DNA of 64,000 nucleotides, taken from positions 1 through 64,000 of the forward strand of contig JAUXXQ010000210.1 of assembly GCA_030684815.1 (NCBI GenBank), written 5' to 3'. This stretch comes from Methylobacter sp. GTDB taxonomy: Bacteria > Pseudomonadota > Gammaproteobacteria > Methylococcales > Methylomonadaceae. This document shows positions 14,363 to 23,901 of this stretch, piece by piece. Position numbers and translations under genes: made by a program. The notes beneath the pieces were generated by a model. It made no database searches. It was not told the origin of the DNA and worked only from the letters and a program-made list of their open reading frames with translations. Position 1 is the stretch's first letter. Each line of letters opens with the position of its first letter.

Positions 14363-15454
14363 ATGATTTTCCACACCTCCAAACCCTCTTCATCCTTCGG
14401 TTTTTTCTCCCTGCGCGGGCTGTCGGCATTAATGCTGCTGGCTTTGTTATCCGCCTGCAATGACAGCGTCGACATCCCTGAACCACCGCTACGCACGGTG
14501 CGCGTTGAAGCCGTATCGGCTAACACTACCTTGTTGCAACGACAGTTTGTCGGTCGTGTCGATGCGGTCAGCACGGTCGATTTGTCTTTTCAGGTGCCGG
14601 GACAGATAACCCAACTGCCTGCCCAAGAAGGCCTGCTTATCGCTAAAGGCCAGCTGGTGGCCGCTTTAGACCAAAGCGATTTTCGCCTCGCAGTCGAACA
14701 GGCGAAGGCGCAATTCAATCTGGCCAAGCTGGATGTGACGCGCAAACGCAATCTGTTCACATCGGGTTCGCTGCCGAAAGCCATGCTCGATCAAGCCGAA
14801 ACCACCTTTACCTTAAATCAGGTGGCGTTAAAAACGGCCGAACGCAATCTGTCATATACGCGCATTGTCGCGCCTTTCGATGGTTTGGTTAGCCAACGCC
14901 TGCAAGACAATTACACCAATGTGGCCGCGCATCAGGCGGTCGTCCGTGTGCAAAAATTAAGCGAGTTACGCGTGCGCATTAATATCCCGGAAAACATGGT
15001 TAAGCTACTGGCACAGACCACAGACTTCACAGCGGAAGCGGTGTTTAAAGACAGGCCAGAACAGCGTTTTCCGCTCAGTTACCGTGAGCATATCACCGAG
15101 GCGGGTAGCGTGGCGCAAACCTACGAAGTGATTTTCGGTTTAGCCAGGGACAATAACCGCCATGTGCTGCCGGGCATGACGGTTACTGTCATTATCAGCA
15201 AAAAGGAAGGCATAGAAGCGCCGCAACTAGCCATTCCGGTGTCTGCTCTTGATTACGACGAGCAAGGCGCGCCCCGGGTGTGGGTTTTCGATGCGCAAAC
15301 GGAAACCGTATCGTCGCGTGCTGTCACGCTGGGCGCCATCAAAAAAAATACCATTCCGGTGTTATCAGGCTTAACACAAGACGAGCAAATCGTGACCGCT
15401 GGCGCGCATTTGTTGCGCGAAGGTATGGCCGTGCGCCGTTTCATTTCATTTTAG
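14363..15454 (+). CDS. RND efflux periplasmic adaptor, lipoprotein (MFP family)
   Basis: A 363-residue HlyD/AcrA-type adaptor. The N-terminus has a lipobox (LLALLSAC), so it is probably anchored to the inner membrane by a lipid. It carries a lipoyl-type half-motif (VDLSFQVPGQI...LIAKGQLVAALDQSDF), a helical hairpin and a second half-motif (NLSYTRIVAPFDGLVSQRL). It bridges the TolC-like channel and the RND pump. It lies 133 bp after the channel gene and 11 bp before the pump gene. Confidence 0.93.
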   Translation: MIFHTSKPSSSFGFFSLRGLSALMLLALLSACNDSVDIPEPPLRTVRVEAVSANTTLLQRQFVGRVDAVSTVDLSFQVPGQITQLPAQEGLLIAKGQLVAALDQSDFRLAVEQAKAQFNLAKLDVTRKRNLFTSGSLPKAMLDQAETTFTLNQVALKTAERNLSYTRIVAPFDGLVSQRLQDNYTNVAAHQAVVRVQKLSELRVRINIPENMVKLLAQTTDFTAEAVFKDRPEQRFPLSYREHITEAGSVAQTYEVIFGLARDNNRHVLPGMTVTVIISKKEGIEAPQLAIPVSALDYDEQGAPRVWVFDAQTETVSSRAVTLGAIKKNTIPVLSGLTQDEQIVTAGAHLLREGMAVRRFISF

Positions 15455-15465
15455 AGGCCTGAGCT

Positions 15466-18400
15466 ATGAGTTTTGCTATTGCGCGCAGCGCCATTGAACG
15501 CCCTGTTAATACTTGGTTACTGATTTTACTGTGCCTTATTGGCGGGCTTTGGGGGTTAAATAGCGTAGGCCGGTTGGAAGATCCGGCCTTCACCATTAAA
15601 CAGGCCTTAGTGGTCACTGCTTATCCGGGGGCAACAGCGGTTGAAGTGGAGCAGGAAGTCACCGAGTTGCTGGAATCCAGAATCCAGCAGTTGCCCCAGG
15701 TCAAAAGGATTACCTCGAAATCCAAACCGGGGATGTCGGAAATTACCGTCGAAATTAAAGACACCTACGACAGCCATACCATGCCGCAGGTCTGGGATGA
15801 ATTGCGGCGCAAGGTCAATGATGCGCAAAAAAACCTGCCGTCAGGCGTACGCCCTTCGGTTGTCAATGATGATTTCGGTGATGTTTACGGCATCTTTTAT
15901 GCCGTAACGGCAGCGGATTTTTCAGCGCAGGAAATTCTGGATATTTCCACCTTTTTGCGACGCGAGCTATTAACCGTGACTAATGTAGCAAAGGTAGAAA
16001 CCGCCGGTGAGCGCAAGGAAACCATTTACATCGAAATCCCCAGTGACCGCATTACCCGCCTGGGTTTGTCTACGCAACAGGTGCTTGCCACCATACAGGC
16101 AGAAAATACCGTTGCTGAAGCTGGCGCCATCACGCTGGATGGCCGTCGTATCCGCATTGTGTCCAGCGGCGGCTTTGATTCTCTGGCGCAAATTGAAGCG
16201 CTGCGTATCGGCAAACCCGGCAGCACCGAGCAAATCAGCCTTATCGATATTGCCGAGATACGCCGCGAACCCACAGAAATCCCCCGGCATTTGGTGCGTT
16301 TCAACGGTGCCGACGCCTTTACGCTGGCCGTTTCCGGGGTGGCCGACGCCAATATTGTCAATATTGGCCACGCCGTTGAAGCGCGGCTTGAAGAACTCAA
16401 AGCGCGCATTCCGGCGGGTATTGAGATCCATCCTATTTACGAGCAGCACAAGGTCGTTGATGAATCGATTAATGGCTTCATTGAGAATCTGGTTGTCTCG
16501 GTGGCGATTGTCATTTTGGTGTTGTGCCTGATGATGGGCTGGCGCATCGGCTTGATTGTCGGCGCGACGCTGCTGCTCATCGTCTTGGGTACGCTGTTGT
16601 TTATGAGCCTGTTCAGCATTGATATGGAACGGATTTCCCTAGGCGCGTTGATTATTGCCATGGGTATGATGGTGGATAATGCCATTGTCGTGGCCGAAGG
16701 CATGCTGATTAATATGCAGCGCGGCATAGCGGCTAAAGAAGCCGCTTGCACGGCAACCGACCGCACCCAGATTCCTTTGCTCGGCGCGACTGTCATCGGC
16801 ATTATGGCGTTTTCCGGTATCGGCTTGTCATCCGATGTCACCGGTGAGTTTTTGTTCTCCTTATTTGCGGTCATCAGCTTTTCCCTGCTGTTAAGCTGGG
16901 TTTTGGCGATTACCGTAACCCCGCTGTTCGGTTATCTGTTCCTCAAAGTGGACGCCGCAAATAGCGAGGCAGACCCTTATGCCAATCCGGTGTACAAAAT
17001 TTACCAGTCGCTGCTCGAAGGTGTGTTACATGCCAGAGTACTGACCCTCATTGCCTTGATGCTGATTACCGTCGCCTGTTTTGCCGGTTTTGGCGCAGTC
17101 AAACAGGAGTTTTTTCCGTATTCCAACACGCCGCTGTTTTATCTCGATTATCAATTACCGGAAGGGACTGATATTCGCACGACCGCGCATGATATGGCCG
17201 AAATTGATGCCTTGATCCGCGCCAAAGACAATGTGCTTACTGTGGCCGATTTTGTCGGCCAGGGTGCTAGCCGCTATATGCTGACTTATGCCCCCGAACA
17301 GCCTAACAGTTCTTATGGGCAGTTTATTATCCGCGTGACCGATATTGCTGTAATTGATGCCCTCGCCGCCGAACTCAAAAACGAACTGAGCGCGGCCTAC
17401 CCGAATGCGGAAATTCGCACCCAACGTTTGGTGTTCGGGCCAGGTGCCAGCGCAAAAATAGAAGCCCGTTTTTCAGGTTCCGACCCGGCCGTATTACGCC
17501 AACTGGGCGCCAAAGCAACCGACATTATGGCGGCCAATAAGGAACTGATTGATGTGCGCACCAATTGGCGGCAAAAAGAACCGGTTTTGGCACCTATTTT
17601 TAATGCCGAACGCGCAAGAATAGCGGGCATTGATTTGCGTGAAGTCGCCACCAGCCTGCAATTTGCCACCACCGGCGTGGAGGCCGGTACCTACCGCGAA
17701 CATGACAAATTAATCCCTATCGTAGCCAGGTTGCCCGACACAGAGCGCCATAATCCCAGCCGCCTCAATGACCGTCTGGTGTATAGCGCGCTCACCCAAA
17801 CCTTTGTACCGATCACCCAAGTGGTCGACCGCATTGACACCCTCAGCGAGGACACCTTAATCCATCGCCGCGACCGCGTCCGCACACTGACGGCACAGGC
17901 CGACCCGGCGGCTGGATTAACCGCCGACCAGGCCTTTAAGCATATCAAAAGCCAAATCGAGGCGATTGAATTACCCGCCGATTATAAAATGGAATGGGGC
18001 GGCGAATATGAAAGCTCACGCGATGCACAAACCGCACTGAACTCGAAACTACCGGTTAGCCTGTTGGTCATGCTGATTATCAGTATCTTGCTGTTCGGCA
18101 AAGTGCGCCAGCCCCTGATTATCTGGCTGGTTGTGCCGATGTCGGTCTGCGGCGTGGTCATCGGCTTGTTGGCATTCGGCAAACCGTTCAGCTTTATGGC
18201 CTTGCTCGGCTTATTAAGTTTGTCGGGGATGTTGATGAAAAATGCGATTGTATTGGTCGATGAAATCGACACGCAAATCGCCGAAGAAAAGGATCATTAC
18301 GAGGCCATTTTACATGCCAGCGTCAGCCGTATCCGCCCCGTATTTTTAGCCGCAGGCACTACCATTCTGGGCATGCTGCCATTATTGAACGATGCTTTTT

Positions 18401-18522
18401 TTGCCAGCATGGCCGTGACCATTATGGGCGGTCTAGCCTTCGCGACGCTGTTGACTTTAATTGCCGTGCCTGTGCTTTATGCGCTATTTTTTAGGATACG
18501 GCCGGATAAGGCCATTTCCTGA
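15466..18522 (+). CDS. RND-family efflux pump, inner-membrane permease
   Basis: A 1018-residue AcrB-type proton-driven exporter with 12 membrane segments and two large periplasmic loops. TM4 carries MGMMVDNAIVVAEG, with Asp-Asn where AcrB has Asp-Asp; this variant is common in related permeases. TM10 keeps the conserved Lys (GMLMKNAIVLVDEID). It forms a tripartite pump with the two preceding products. The substrate cannot be told from sequence; the TetR gene in front suggests induction by a small molecule. Confidence 0.95.
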   Translation: MSFAIARSAIERPVNTWLLILLCLIGGLWGLNSVGRLEDPAFTIKQALVVTAYPGATAVEVEQEVTELLESRIQQLPQVKRITSKSKPGMSEITVEIKDTYDSHTMPQVWDELRRKVNDAQKNLPSGVRPSVVNDDFGDVYGIFYAVTAADFSAQEILDISTFLRRELLTVTNVAKVETAGERKETIYIEIPSDRITRLGLSTQQVLATIQAENTVAEAGAITLDGRRIRIVSSGGFDSLAQIEALRIGKPGSTEQISLIDIAEIRREPTEIPRHLVRFNGADAFTLAVSGVADANIVNIGHAVEARLEELKARIPAGIEIHPIYEQHKVVDESINGFIENLVVSVAIVILVLCLMMGWRIGLIVGATLLLIVLGTLLFMSLFSIDMERISLGALIIAMGMMVDNAIVVAEGMLINMQRGIAAKEAACTATDRTQIPLLGATVIGIMAFSGIGLSSDVTGEFLFSLFAVISFSLLLSWVLAITVTPLFGYLFLKVDAANSEADPYANPVYKIYQSLLEGVLHARVLTLIALMLITVACFAGFGAVKQEFFPYSNTPLFYLDYQLPEGTDIRTTAHDMAEIDALIRAKDNVLTVADFVGQGASRYMLTYAPEQPNSSYGQFIIRVTDIAVIDALAAELKNELSAAYPNAEIRTQRLVFGPGASAKIEARFSGSDPAVLRQLGAKATDIMAANKELIDVRTNWRQKEPVLAPIFNAERARIAGIDLREVATSLQFATTGVEAGTYREHDKLIPIVARLPDTERHNPSRLNDRLVYSALTQTFVPITQVVDRIDTLSEDTLIHRRDRVRTLTAQADPAAGLTADQAFKHIKSQIEAIELPADYKMEWGGEYESSRDAQTALNSKLPVSLLVMLIISILLFGKVRQPLIIWLVVPMSVCGVVIGLLAFGKPFSFMALLGLLSLSGMLMKNAIVLVDEIDTQIAEEKDHYEAILHASVSRIRPVFLAAGTTILGMLPLLNDAFFASMAVTIMGGLAFATLLTLIAVPVLYALFFRIRPDKAIS

Positions 18523-18890
18523 AAAGGACAATTTTTGATCATCAAGGGATGTTATTTCTCAAAAATCGCCCAAGCGCTCCGAGTATTCACTGAACAGCCA
18601 CGGGAAAACTGCCCGGCAACTCGGCTCCTATCGGAAAACTTTACAGTTGTGTTACAGCCCCGCCCTCGCGGTTGACGCCCTCTTGTTTATCCAGTAACCT
18701 TTGCGCGCTGAATTGATCAGCGCCATTTAACGAGTTTGTTATGGAAAGCCCCAGTCGATATTTCATTATTGAGCCACAAAATACCCACTTGATGTTTTTA
18801 CGCGCATCATTGCCCCGCCGTTAATTGACTGTCTAATTCAGGTTGTCTCCAGGGCGGTCAAACAACCGCGCCTTAACTGGAGATATGCCT
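18523..18890. other. Intergenic region with a degenerate repeat
   Basis: No gene is seen. Positions 18526-18570 hold gatcatcaagggatgttatttctcaaaaatcgcc, a repeat also found near 45189-45230 and, inverted, near 57707-57746. A small hairpin (gggcggtc..gaccgccc-like, near 18852-18872) lies ahead of mgtE. No Mg-sensing riboswitch could be recognised. Confidence 0.5.
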
Positions 18891-20243
18891 ATGTCAACCG
18901 CCATTCTGAATGCCTACCTGCGCCATGCCATAGAGCGTAAGGATTACCTTGCCGTCCGTCAATTCCTTAGCGAATTCCAGGCTGTCGATTTAGCCGATTT
19001 ATTACAGCTTGAATCGATTGAAAATGCACACGAACTGTTGACTTATCTTCCCGATGAGCAGCGCGCCGACGCCTTCGGACATTTACCGGCATCCCGGCAA
19101 CAACAATTGGCCACGGCAATGGCCGATGACGAGGTGTCGCAACTGCTCAGGCACCTGGATGCCGATGAAGGCGCCGACTTACTCCATCTTTTGCCCGAGC
19201 AACGCCATGACCGTGTGTTGCGCTCTATCGCCCGCAAGGAACGCGAAAATTTGCGTCGTCTGGCCGGCCATCAGGAAAGCACCGCCGGCGCCATCATGAC
19301 CTGTGACTATGCCACGGTGCCCGCCGATGTCACCGTAGGCAAGGCCTTGACGATTGTGCGTTCAACCGCGCCGGACGTCGAGCTGATTTATCAGCTTTAT
19401 GTCGTCGACGCCCACCATCATTTGTTGGGCACTCTATCTTTGCGCGAATTGATCCTCAGCGCACCCGGCGCCTGCATCCGTGACCTTATGACTACCGACC
19501 TGATCACTATTCCAGTGATGGACGACCAGGAGCGAGCCGCCAAGCTGATCAGCCGTTATGACTTAATGTCGCTGCCGGTGGTTGACGATGACAACCGCTT
19601 GGTCGGCATCATCACTTATGACGACGCAATGGATGTCGCCGAAGCTGAAGCAACGGAAGACATACACAAGGGAGCAACCGTCAGCCATTTAGCCGTTAAT
19701 TTTCGCGATGCCCATTTTTTTACCCTGTATCGTAAACGTATTTTATGGCTGCTCTTATTGGTCTTCGGCAATCTGTTTTCCGGTGCCGGTATTGCCTATT
19801 TTGAGGATATTATCGCCACCTATGTGGTGCTGGTATTCTTTCTGCCGCTATTGATTGACAGCGGCGGCAATGCAGGCTCCCAAGCGGCAACCCTTGTGAT
19901 TCGGAGTATCGCTACCGGAGATACCAACCTCCGCGACTGGGGCAAGTTGCTCAAAAAGGAACTGATTGTGGCAACCGGGCTGGGTCTGACCATGGCTGCG
20001 GCCGTTTCGCTGATCGGTGCTTATCGCGGCGGCCCCGACATTGCATTGGTCGTTGCCTTAAGCATGATTTGTACTGTACTGGCAGGTAGCCTGGTCGGAT
20101 TATGCCTGCCGTTCATGCTGATTCGTTTTGGTTTTGATCCGGCAACCGCCAGCACCCCTTTAGTCACCACAATTGCCGATGCGGCTGGCGTAGTCATTTA
20201 TTTTTGGATTGCCACCTTAGTGCTGCATTTGCCGGCACCCTGA
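18891..20243 (+). CDS. mgtE: Magnesium transporter MgtE
   Basis: A 450-residue MgtE-type Mg2+ channel. It has the N-terminal superhelical domain (about 1-130: LADLLQLESIENAHELLTYL), a CBS pair (about 135-255: STAGAIMTCDYATVPADVTVG; IRDLMTTDLITIPVMDDQE) and a C-terminal domain of five membrane helices with the pore stretch DSGGNAGSQAATLVIRS. I chose the ATG at 18891 because ggag lies 8 bp upstream. A start at 18885 is too near the site, and the in-frame TTG at 18843 is unlikely. Confidence 0.95.
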   Translation: MSTAILNAYLRHAIERKDYLAVRQFLSEFQAVDLADLLQLESIENAHELLTYLPDEQRADAFGHLPASRQQQLATAMADDEVSQLLRHLDADEGADLLHLLPEQRHDRVLRSIARKERENLRRLAGHQESTAGAIMTCDYATVPADVTVGKALTIVRSTAPDVELIYQLYVVDAHHHLLGTLSLRELILSAPGACIRDLMTTDLITIPVMDDQERAAKLISRYDLMSLPVVDDDNRLVGIITYDDAMDVAEAEATEDIHKGATVSHLAVNFRDAHFFTLYRKRILWLLLLVFGNLFSGAGIAYFEDIIATYVVLVFFLPLLIDSGGNAGSQAATLVIRSIATGDTNLRDWGKLLKKELIVATGLGLTMAAAVSLIGAYRGGPDIALVVALSMICTVLAGSLVGLCLPFMLIRFGFDPATASTPLVTTIADAAGVVIYFWIATLVLHLPAP

Positions 20244-20339
20244 GCATCAGCCCTCCCAATACAATCGCCGACAATCAATTGCCCAGGCGAAAATCGCCTG
20301 CGCCTCCTGTTTATCTTTCAATTCAATCTGGAATAGCTT

Positions 20340-21251
20340 ATGCAAGGCTTAGTAAGAAGGCAAAATCCGATTTTTGCAGACATCTTATTTAAAAAAATTC
20401 CCTTATCCGCCAAGGTCAATATCCGTAAGGCACCGTCCGTACTATTGGCCATACTTGCCTTGGCTGCAAGCGATGCGATGGCTGTGCGCCCTTTCGTGAC
20501 CGACGATGCCCGTATTATTGATGAAGGCCAAATCGAAGCGGAAACCTGGCTTGAGACCGGTTATGGCGGCAGAACATGGTCGCCCGCGCCCGCTTACAAT
20601 GTCATGTTGGGTACGTCGCTGAACCAATGGCTGGAAGTTATCGTCGGCGGCGCCATAGGCCGCGATGGCGAGGCCGACCAATTGGCCATTGCCAATCCTG
20701 CGTTCCAATCGAAACTATTGCTCAATAAAGCCCAAATCGACAGCATTATGCCCGGATTTGCACTAGGCGCAGGCGCGACCATCGACACCGGGCGCGGCGA
20801 CCTGCACCATAAAGGCAGCAACTATTATCTGACCGGCATGTCCAGCTGGCGTCTCTATGACGATGCCTTGATGCTGCATATTAACTACGGTGCGCGCATG
20901 GACAGGGAACGCAACGGCCCGCAGCGGATAACGCCGTATTGGGGCGTCGGTTTCGATGCCCAAGCCTTTCATCCTGAGGTAAGAATCATCGGCGAGGCCT
21001 TCGCGGGCGACCCGCTGGAACTGAACGAACCTAAATATGCCGGACAATTCGGCGTGCGCTGGCTGCCCAGCGATTATATCAACCTCGACATCACCTTCGG
21101 TTTGCAGCCCGAACTCGACGAACAGCGCCGGGATACCGGCCGAATCGACGCTACCGGGCAAATCGGGCTTAGGATGTTATTTGATGCCTTTACCCCCGGC
21201 GGCAAACCCGGCCGAGCAGACGGCGCCGATGGGTTATTTCCAACACCCTAA
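20340..21251 (+). CDS. Predicted outer-membrane beta-barrel-type protein
   Basis: A 303-residue exported protein. A hydrophobic stretch (LLAILALAASDAMA) ends at about residue 48, after an unusually long basic n-region, so the true start could lie later. The mature part (VRPFVTDDARIIDEGQIEAETWLE...) alternates aromatic and polar residues as in small barrels. Its opening VTDDA..ID.GQ.E.E is often seen in proteins annotated as putative transporters or phenol-degradation MetA-like proteins. The function is unknown. Confidence 0.8.
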   Translation: MQGLVRRQNPIFADILFKKIPLSAKVNIRKAPSVLLAILALAASDAMAVRPFVTDDARIIDEGQIEAETWLETGYGGRTWSPAPAYNVMLGTSLNQWLEVIVGGAIGRDGEADQLAIANPAFQSKLLLNKAQIDSIMPGFALGAGATIDTGRGDLHHKGSNYYLTGMSSWRLYDDALMLHINYGARMDRERNGPQRITPYWGVGFDAQAFHPEVRIIGEAFAGDPLELNEPKYAGQFGVRWLPSDYINLDITFGLQPELDEQRRDTGRIDATGQIGLRMLFDAFTPGGKPGRADGADGLFPTP

Positions 21252-21727
21252 TTGACAGGACAATGACCGGCTAAAAGCGCCATTTTTAACCTTGTGCTGG
21301 AAAAGCATGAAAGCCACGAAATTTTCGTGTTTTTTTCGTACTTTTCGTGGACAATTTTTGGTATATCTTTTTCAGGAAATCGCCTAACCCAGCAATTCTC
21401 ATTATGTAAAATATATGTTAATCAAAGCGTTGTAAATTAAATCCCCCTGATTTGTTTTTCATTTTACAGAATTCTATTTTTCATAGGTATTGCAAAGTCT
21501 TATAGAACAAGGGGTCTGATATTGCTACCCATTCGACTCTTCGCTTACCTTGCAAGTATTGCGGTAGAACGCGTTTCAATTTTAAAAATCAAATCAGTAT
21601 CTATTTGATTTTATTTGAATTCCCATGATGATAATTGCTGAAGGAAGGGGGCTTTACGGACTTTTTTGGTAAAATGATGTTGGAAAGAGATGATAAAATA
21701 GCGCTAAAAATAAAGGGGTTTTAAGCC
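21252..21727. other. 476-bp intergenic region
   Basis: No gene is seen. It includes cacgaaattttcgtg-type inverted repeats (21313-21350) and tcaggaaatcgcctaa (21372-21387), also present at 41889-41904 and near 45218. The last 20 bp contain the ribosome-binding site (aagggg) of the next gene. A promoter is likely in the AT-rich stretch 21560-21700 but is not clearly identified. Confidence 0.5.
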
Positions 21728-22882
21728 ATGACCATTAACCAGTTGATCCGTTTCATTATTGTTGAGCCGGTAAATTTGAAATTTAAGGACAAGCTCCTCG
21801 CTGTCGGTTCCAGTTTTTGTGCCATTTTGATTATGGCGTTGGTTGCCCAAGAATTGGTCACCGCTGCAGCTTACCCAGTCCTCATTGCCTCGATGGGGGC
21901 GTCCGCAGTCATTTTATTTGTCATCCCCGGCAGTCCTTTGGCGCAACCTTGGTCGCTTTTGGGCGGACATTTAGTGTCGGCCATTATCGGCGTTGTGTGC
22001 GCACAGTGGTTGGCTGACATCGCTATCGCCTCGGCCTGCGCGGTTAGCGGCAGCATTTTTGCCATGCTGTTGCTGCGTTGCCTGCATCCTCCCGGCGCCG
22101 CCACCGCACTGGTGCCTGTTTTGTCAGGCGGTTCTTTGGGTTATGGTTTTGTGCTAATGCCGGTGGGGTTAAATGTGTTGGTTATGCTGGTGATGGCAAT
22201 CATCATTAATCGCTGGTTGTTGCGGCATGACTACCCTACTGTGTCCGGCAAGAAAAGTGCCGCAGTGACGCCTGAACGGCAATCCGGCATTTCAGACCAG
22301 GATTTGAAACGGGCATTGAATAATATGGATATGTTCATGGACGTTTCCGCCGCCGACTTACGTAAGCTGTTGAACTATGCAGAAATACATAGTTTTCAAC
22401 GTGTTAAGGGTAATATCACGTGTGGGGATATTATGGTCAGGGAGGTGTTGACGGTTGAATACGGGACAGAAGTCGAAGAGGCCTGGAATATGATGCATAA
22501 GCAAAAACTCAAGGCTATGCCGGTCATCGATAGGGCGCGGCGGGTGATTGGCATTGTCACCTGGAATGATTTTTTTAAGTTTGTCTCCCTCGGCGCTTAT
22601 GAGAATTTTCAGGACAAGTTCCGCGCTTTTATCCGCCGTACACCGGATATATCAACCGACAAGCCGGAATCTGTCGGCCATATCATGAGCGCATCGGTGA
22701 CCGTAATGCCTGAAACTACGCATATCGTTGAGCTGATTGCGCTAATGTCCAGCCAAGGCGAAGGCTACCGGCAAATTCCTATTGTAAATGGCGAAAACCG
22801 TCTGGTAGGCATGGTGTATCAGGCGAATTTAATTGCTGCGCTTTATGATGAACAAGTGGCGGCCCTTGCCAATCAATTGTAG
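21728..22882 (+). CDS. HPP-family membrane protein with C-terminal CBS pair
   Basis: A 384-residue protein. The N-terminal 165 residues form an HPP domain with four to five membrane helices and the name-giving motif CLHPPGAATAL. After a linker come two CBS domains (about 235-380: CGDIMVREVLTVEYGTEVEEAWNMM; VGHIMSASVTVMPETTHIVELIALM). HPP proteins have been linked to nitrite transport in plastids and cyanobacteria. Its position just ahead of the nitric oxide reductase genes, 77 bp away, would agree with a nitrogen-oxide role, but that is inference. Confidence 0.88.
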   Translation: MTINQLIRFIIVEPVNLKFKDKLLAVGSSFCAILIMALVAQELVTAAAYPVLIASMGASAVILFVIPGSPLAQPWSLLGGHLVSAIIGVVCAQWLADIAIASACAVSGSIFAMLLLRCLHPPGAATALVPVLSGGSLGYGFVLMPVGLNVLVMLVMAIIINRWLLRHDYPTVSGKKSAAVTPERQSGISDQDLKRALNNMDMFMDVSAADLRKLLNYAEIHSFQRVKGNITCGDIMVREVLTVEYGTEVEEAWNMMHKQKLKAMPVIDRARRVIGIVTWNDFFKFVSLGAYENFQDKFRAFIRRTPDISTDKPESVGHIMSASVTVMPETTHIVELIALMSSQGEGYRQIPIVNGENRLVGMVYQANLIAALYDEQVAALANQL

Positions 22883-22959
22883 GCATAAAATAAGGCAATC
22901 AATTGCTAACGCCATTCACTTTTCGCCACTTCCAATAACCGTTATTCGGATTAACCCAC

Positions 22960-23301
22960 ATGATAGAACCTGTCGCTTTAGAAGACTTCTTTATTACTTT
23001 TTTTTCATCCGCGTTAATCATACTGGCAGGCGCGGGCTATGCATTATTGTTTTCCTGGTCTAAAGTAAATCCATCAATTCGGATAAAAATTGCGGCTTAT
23101 GTGTCTTATGCGGTGTTGGTGCTCGCTGTGGCGGTATTAACGCGGGCCGCCCATTTTCAAGGTTATTGGCTGATTATTTCCGTGTTGATGGCGGTCGGCT
23201 ATTTTTTTGCACCGATAGGCATTTGGCATCTGTGTGTTAAAACACATGCCGGTTCTAATTTAAAAAATAACAACAATAACAACAATAACAACAGAGGATA
23301 A
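22960..23301 (+). CDS. Small membrane protein of the nor operon, with Asn-rich tail
   Basis: A 113-residue protein with three hydrophobic helices (about 11-30, 43-62, 68-90) that ends in nine consecutive Asn before Arg-Gly. The run is encoded by an AAC/AAT array (23265-23291) open to slippage, so the tail length may vary. It lies 3 bp before norC and so probably belongs to the nor operon, perhaps as an assembly factor. I do not recognise a named family. Confidence 0.8.
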   Translation: MIEPVALEDFFITFFSSALIILAGAGYALLFSWSKVNPSIRIKIAAYVSYAVLVLAVAVLTRAAHFQGYWLIISVLMAVGYFFAPIGIWHLCVKTHAGSNLKNNNNNNNNNRG

Positions 23302-23304
23302 GTT

Positions 23305-23901
23305 ATGAATGAAACACCCTTATGGGCTTCGGAATCATTCTGGAAGAAAACGGCAATATGGGTAACAGCCGGGTCGTTTTTAATTCTAGTGGTGCTGACC
23401 ATGGATTCATTAAGCAAAACCAGCGCAGGCAGTAAGCGGGTACCCGCCTACAGTGTCATTAACAAAAAAATCGATTACCAATACGATAAGGAACTGCATA
23501 AATTTATGCCGGTCATCGGTGAAACCGAGCTTCTGTTCGGAAAAGAATACAGCGAGGAGGAAGCGCGGCAGTTAGTCGATTTAGGCAAAAAAACCACGCA
23601 AGCCAAAAATTGCATGAATTGCCATACCTTGTTGGGCAATGGCGCTTATTACGCCCCTGATTTGACCAAAGCCTGGCTGGATAAAGGCTGGATTTCCAAG
23701 GAAATGCGTGAAGATATGATGGTGAAGTTTTTAATGGATCCTGAAAATAATGCCCGTACCTATGGCAGCAACCGGAAAATGCCGAATTTGAAGATCACTG
23801 AACAGGAAGCAAAAGGCGTTATTGCTTTTTTAAAGTGGATGTCGAGTATTGATACCAACGGCTTCCCTTATAACTTCAAAACCATTAATGCCGAGGAATG
23901 A
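23305..23901 (+). CDS. norC: Nitric oxide reductase subunit C (cytochrome c)
   Basis: A 198-residue membrane-anchored cytochrome c. One N-terminal helix (about 17-33) is followed by a periplasmic haem domain with C103-M-N-C106-H107 and a likely Met ligand at M159 (RKMPNLKIT). It passes electrons to NorB for reduction of NO to N2O. The ribosome-binding site (gagg) lies within the Asn codons and end of the upstream gene. The stop overlaps the norB start (ATGA), so the two subunits are translationally coupled. Confidence 0.95.
   Translation: MNETPLWASESFWKKTAIWVTAGSFLILVVLTMDSLSKTSAGSKRVPAYSVINKKIDYQYDKELHKFMPVIGETELLFGKEYSEEEARQLVDLGKKTTQAKNCMNCHTLLGNGAYYAPDLTKAWLDKGWISKEMREDMMVKFLMDPENNARTYGSNRKMPNLKITEQEAKGVIAFLKWMSSIDTNGFPYNFKTINAEE

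Noticed and set aside
18523-18890. Magnesium riboswitch (M-box or mgtA leader) before mgtE
   Set aside because: I could not match the conserved core of a known Mg2+-sensing RNA; only small hairpins are visible.
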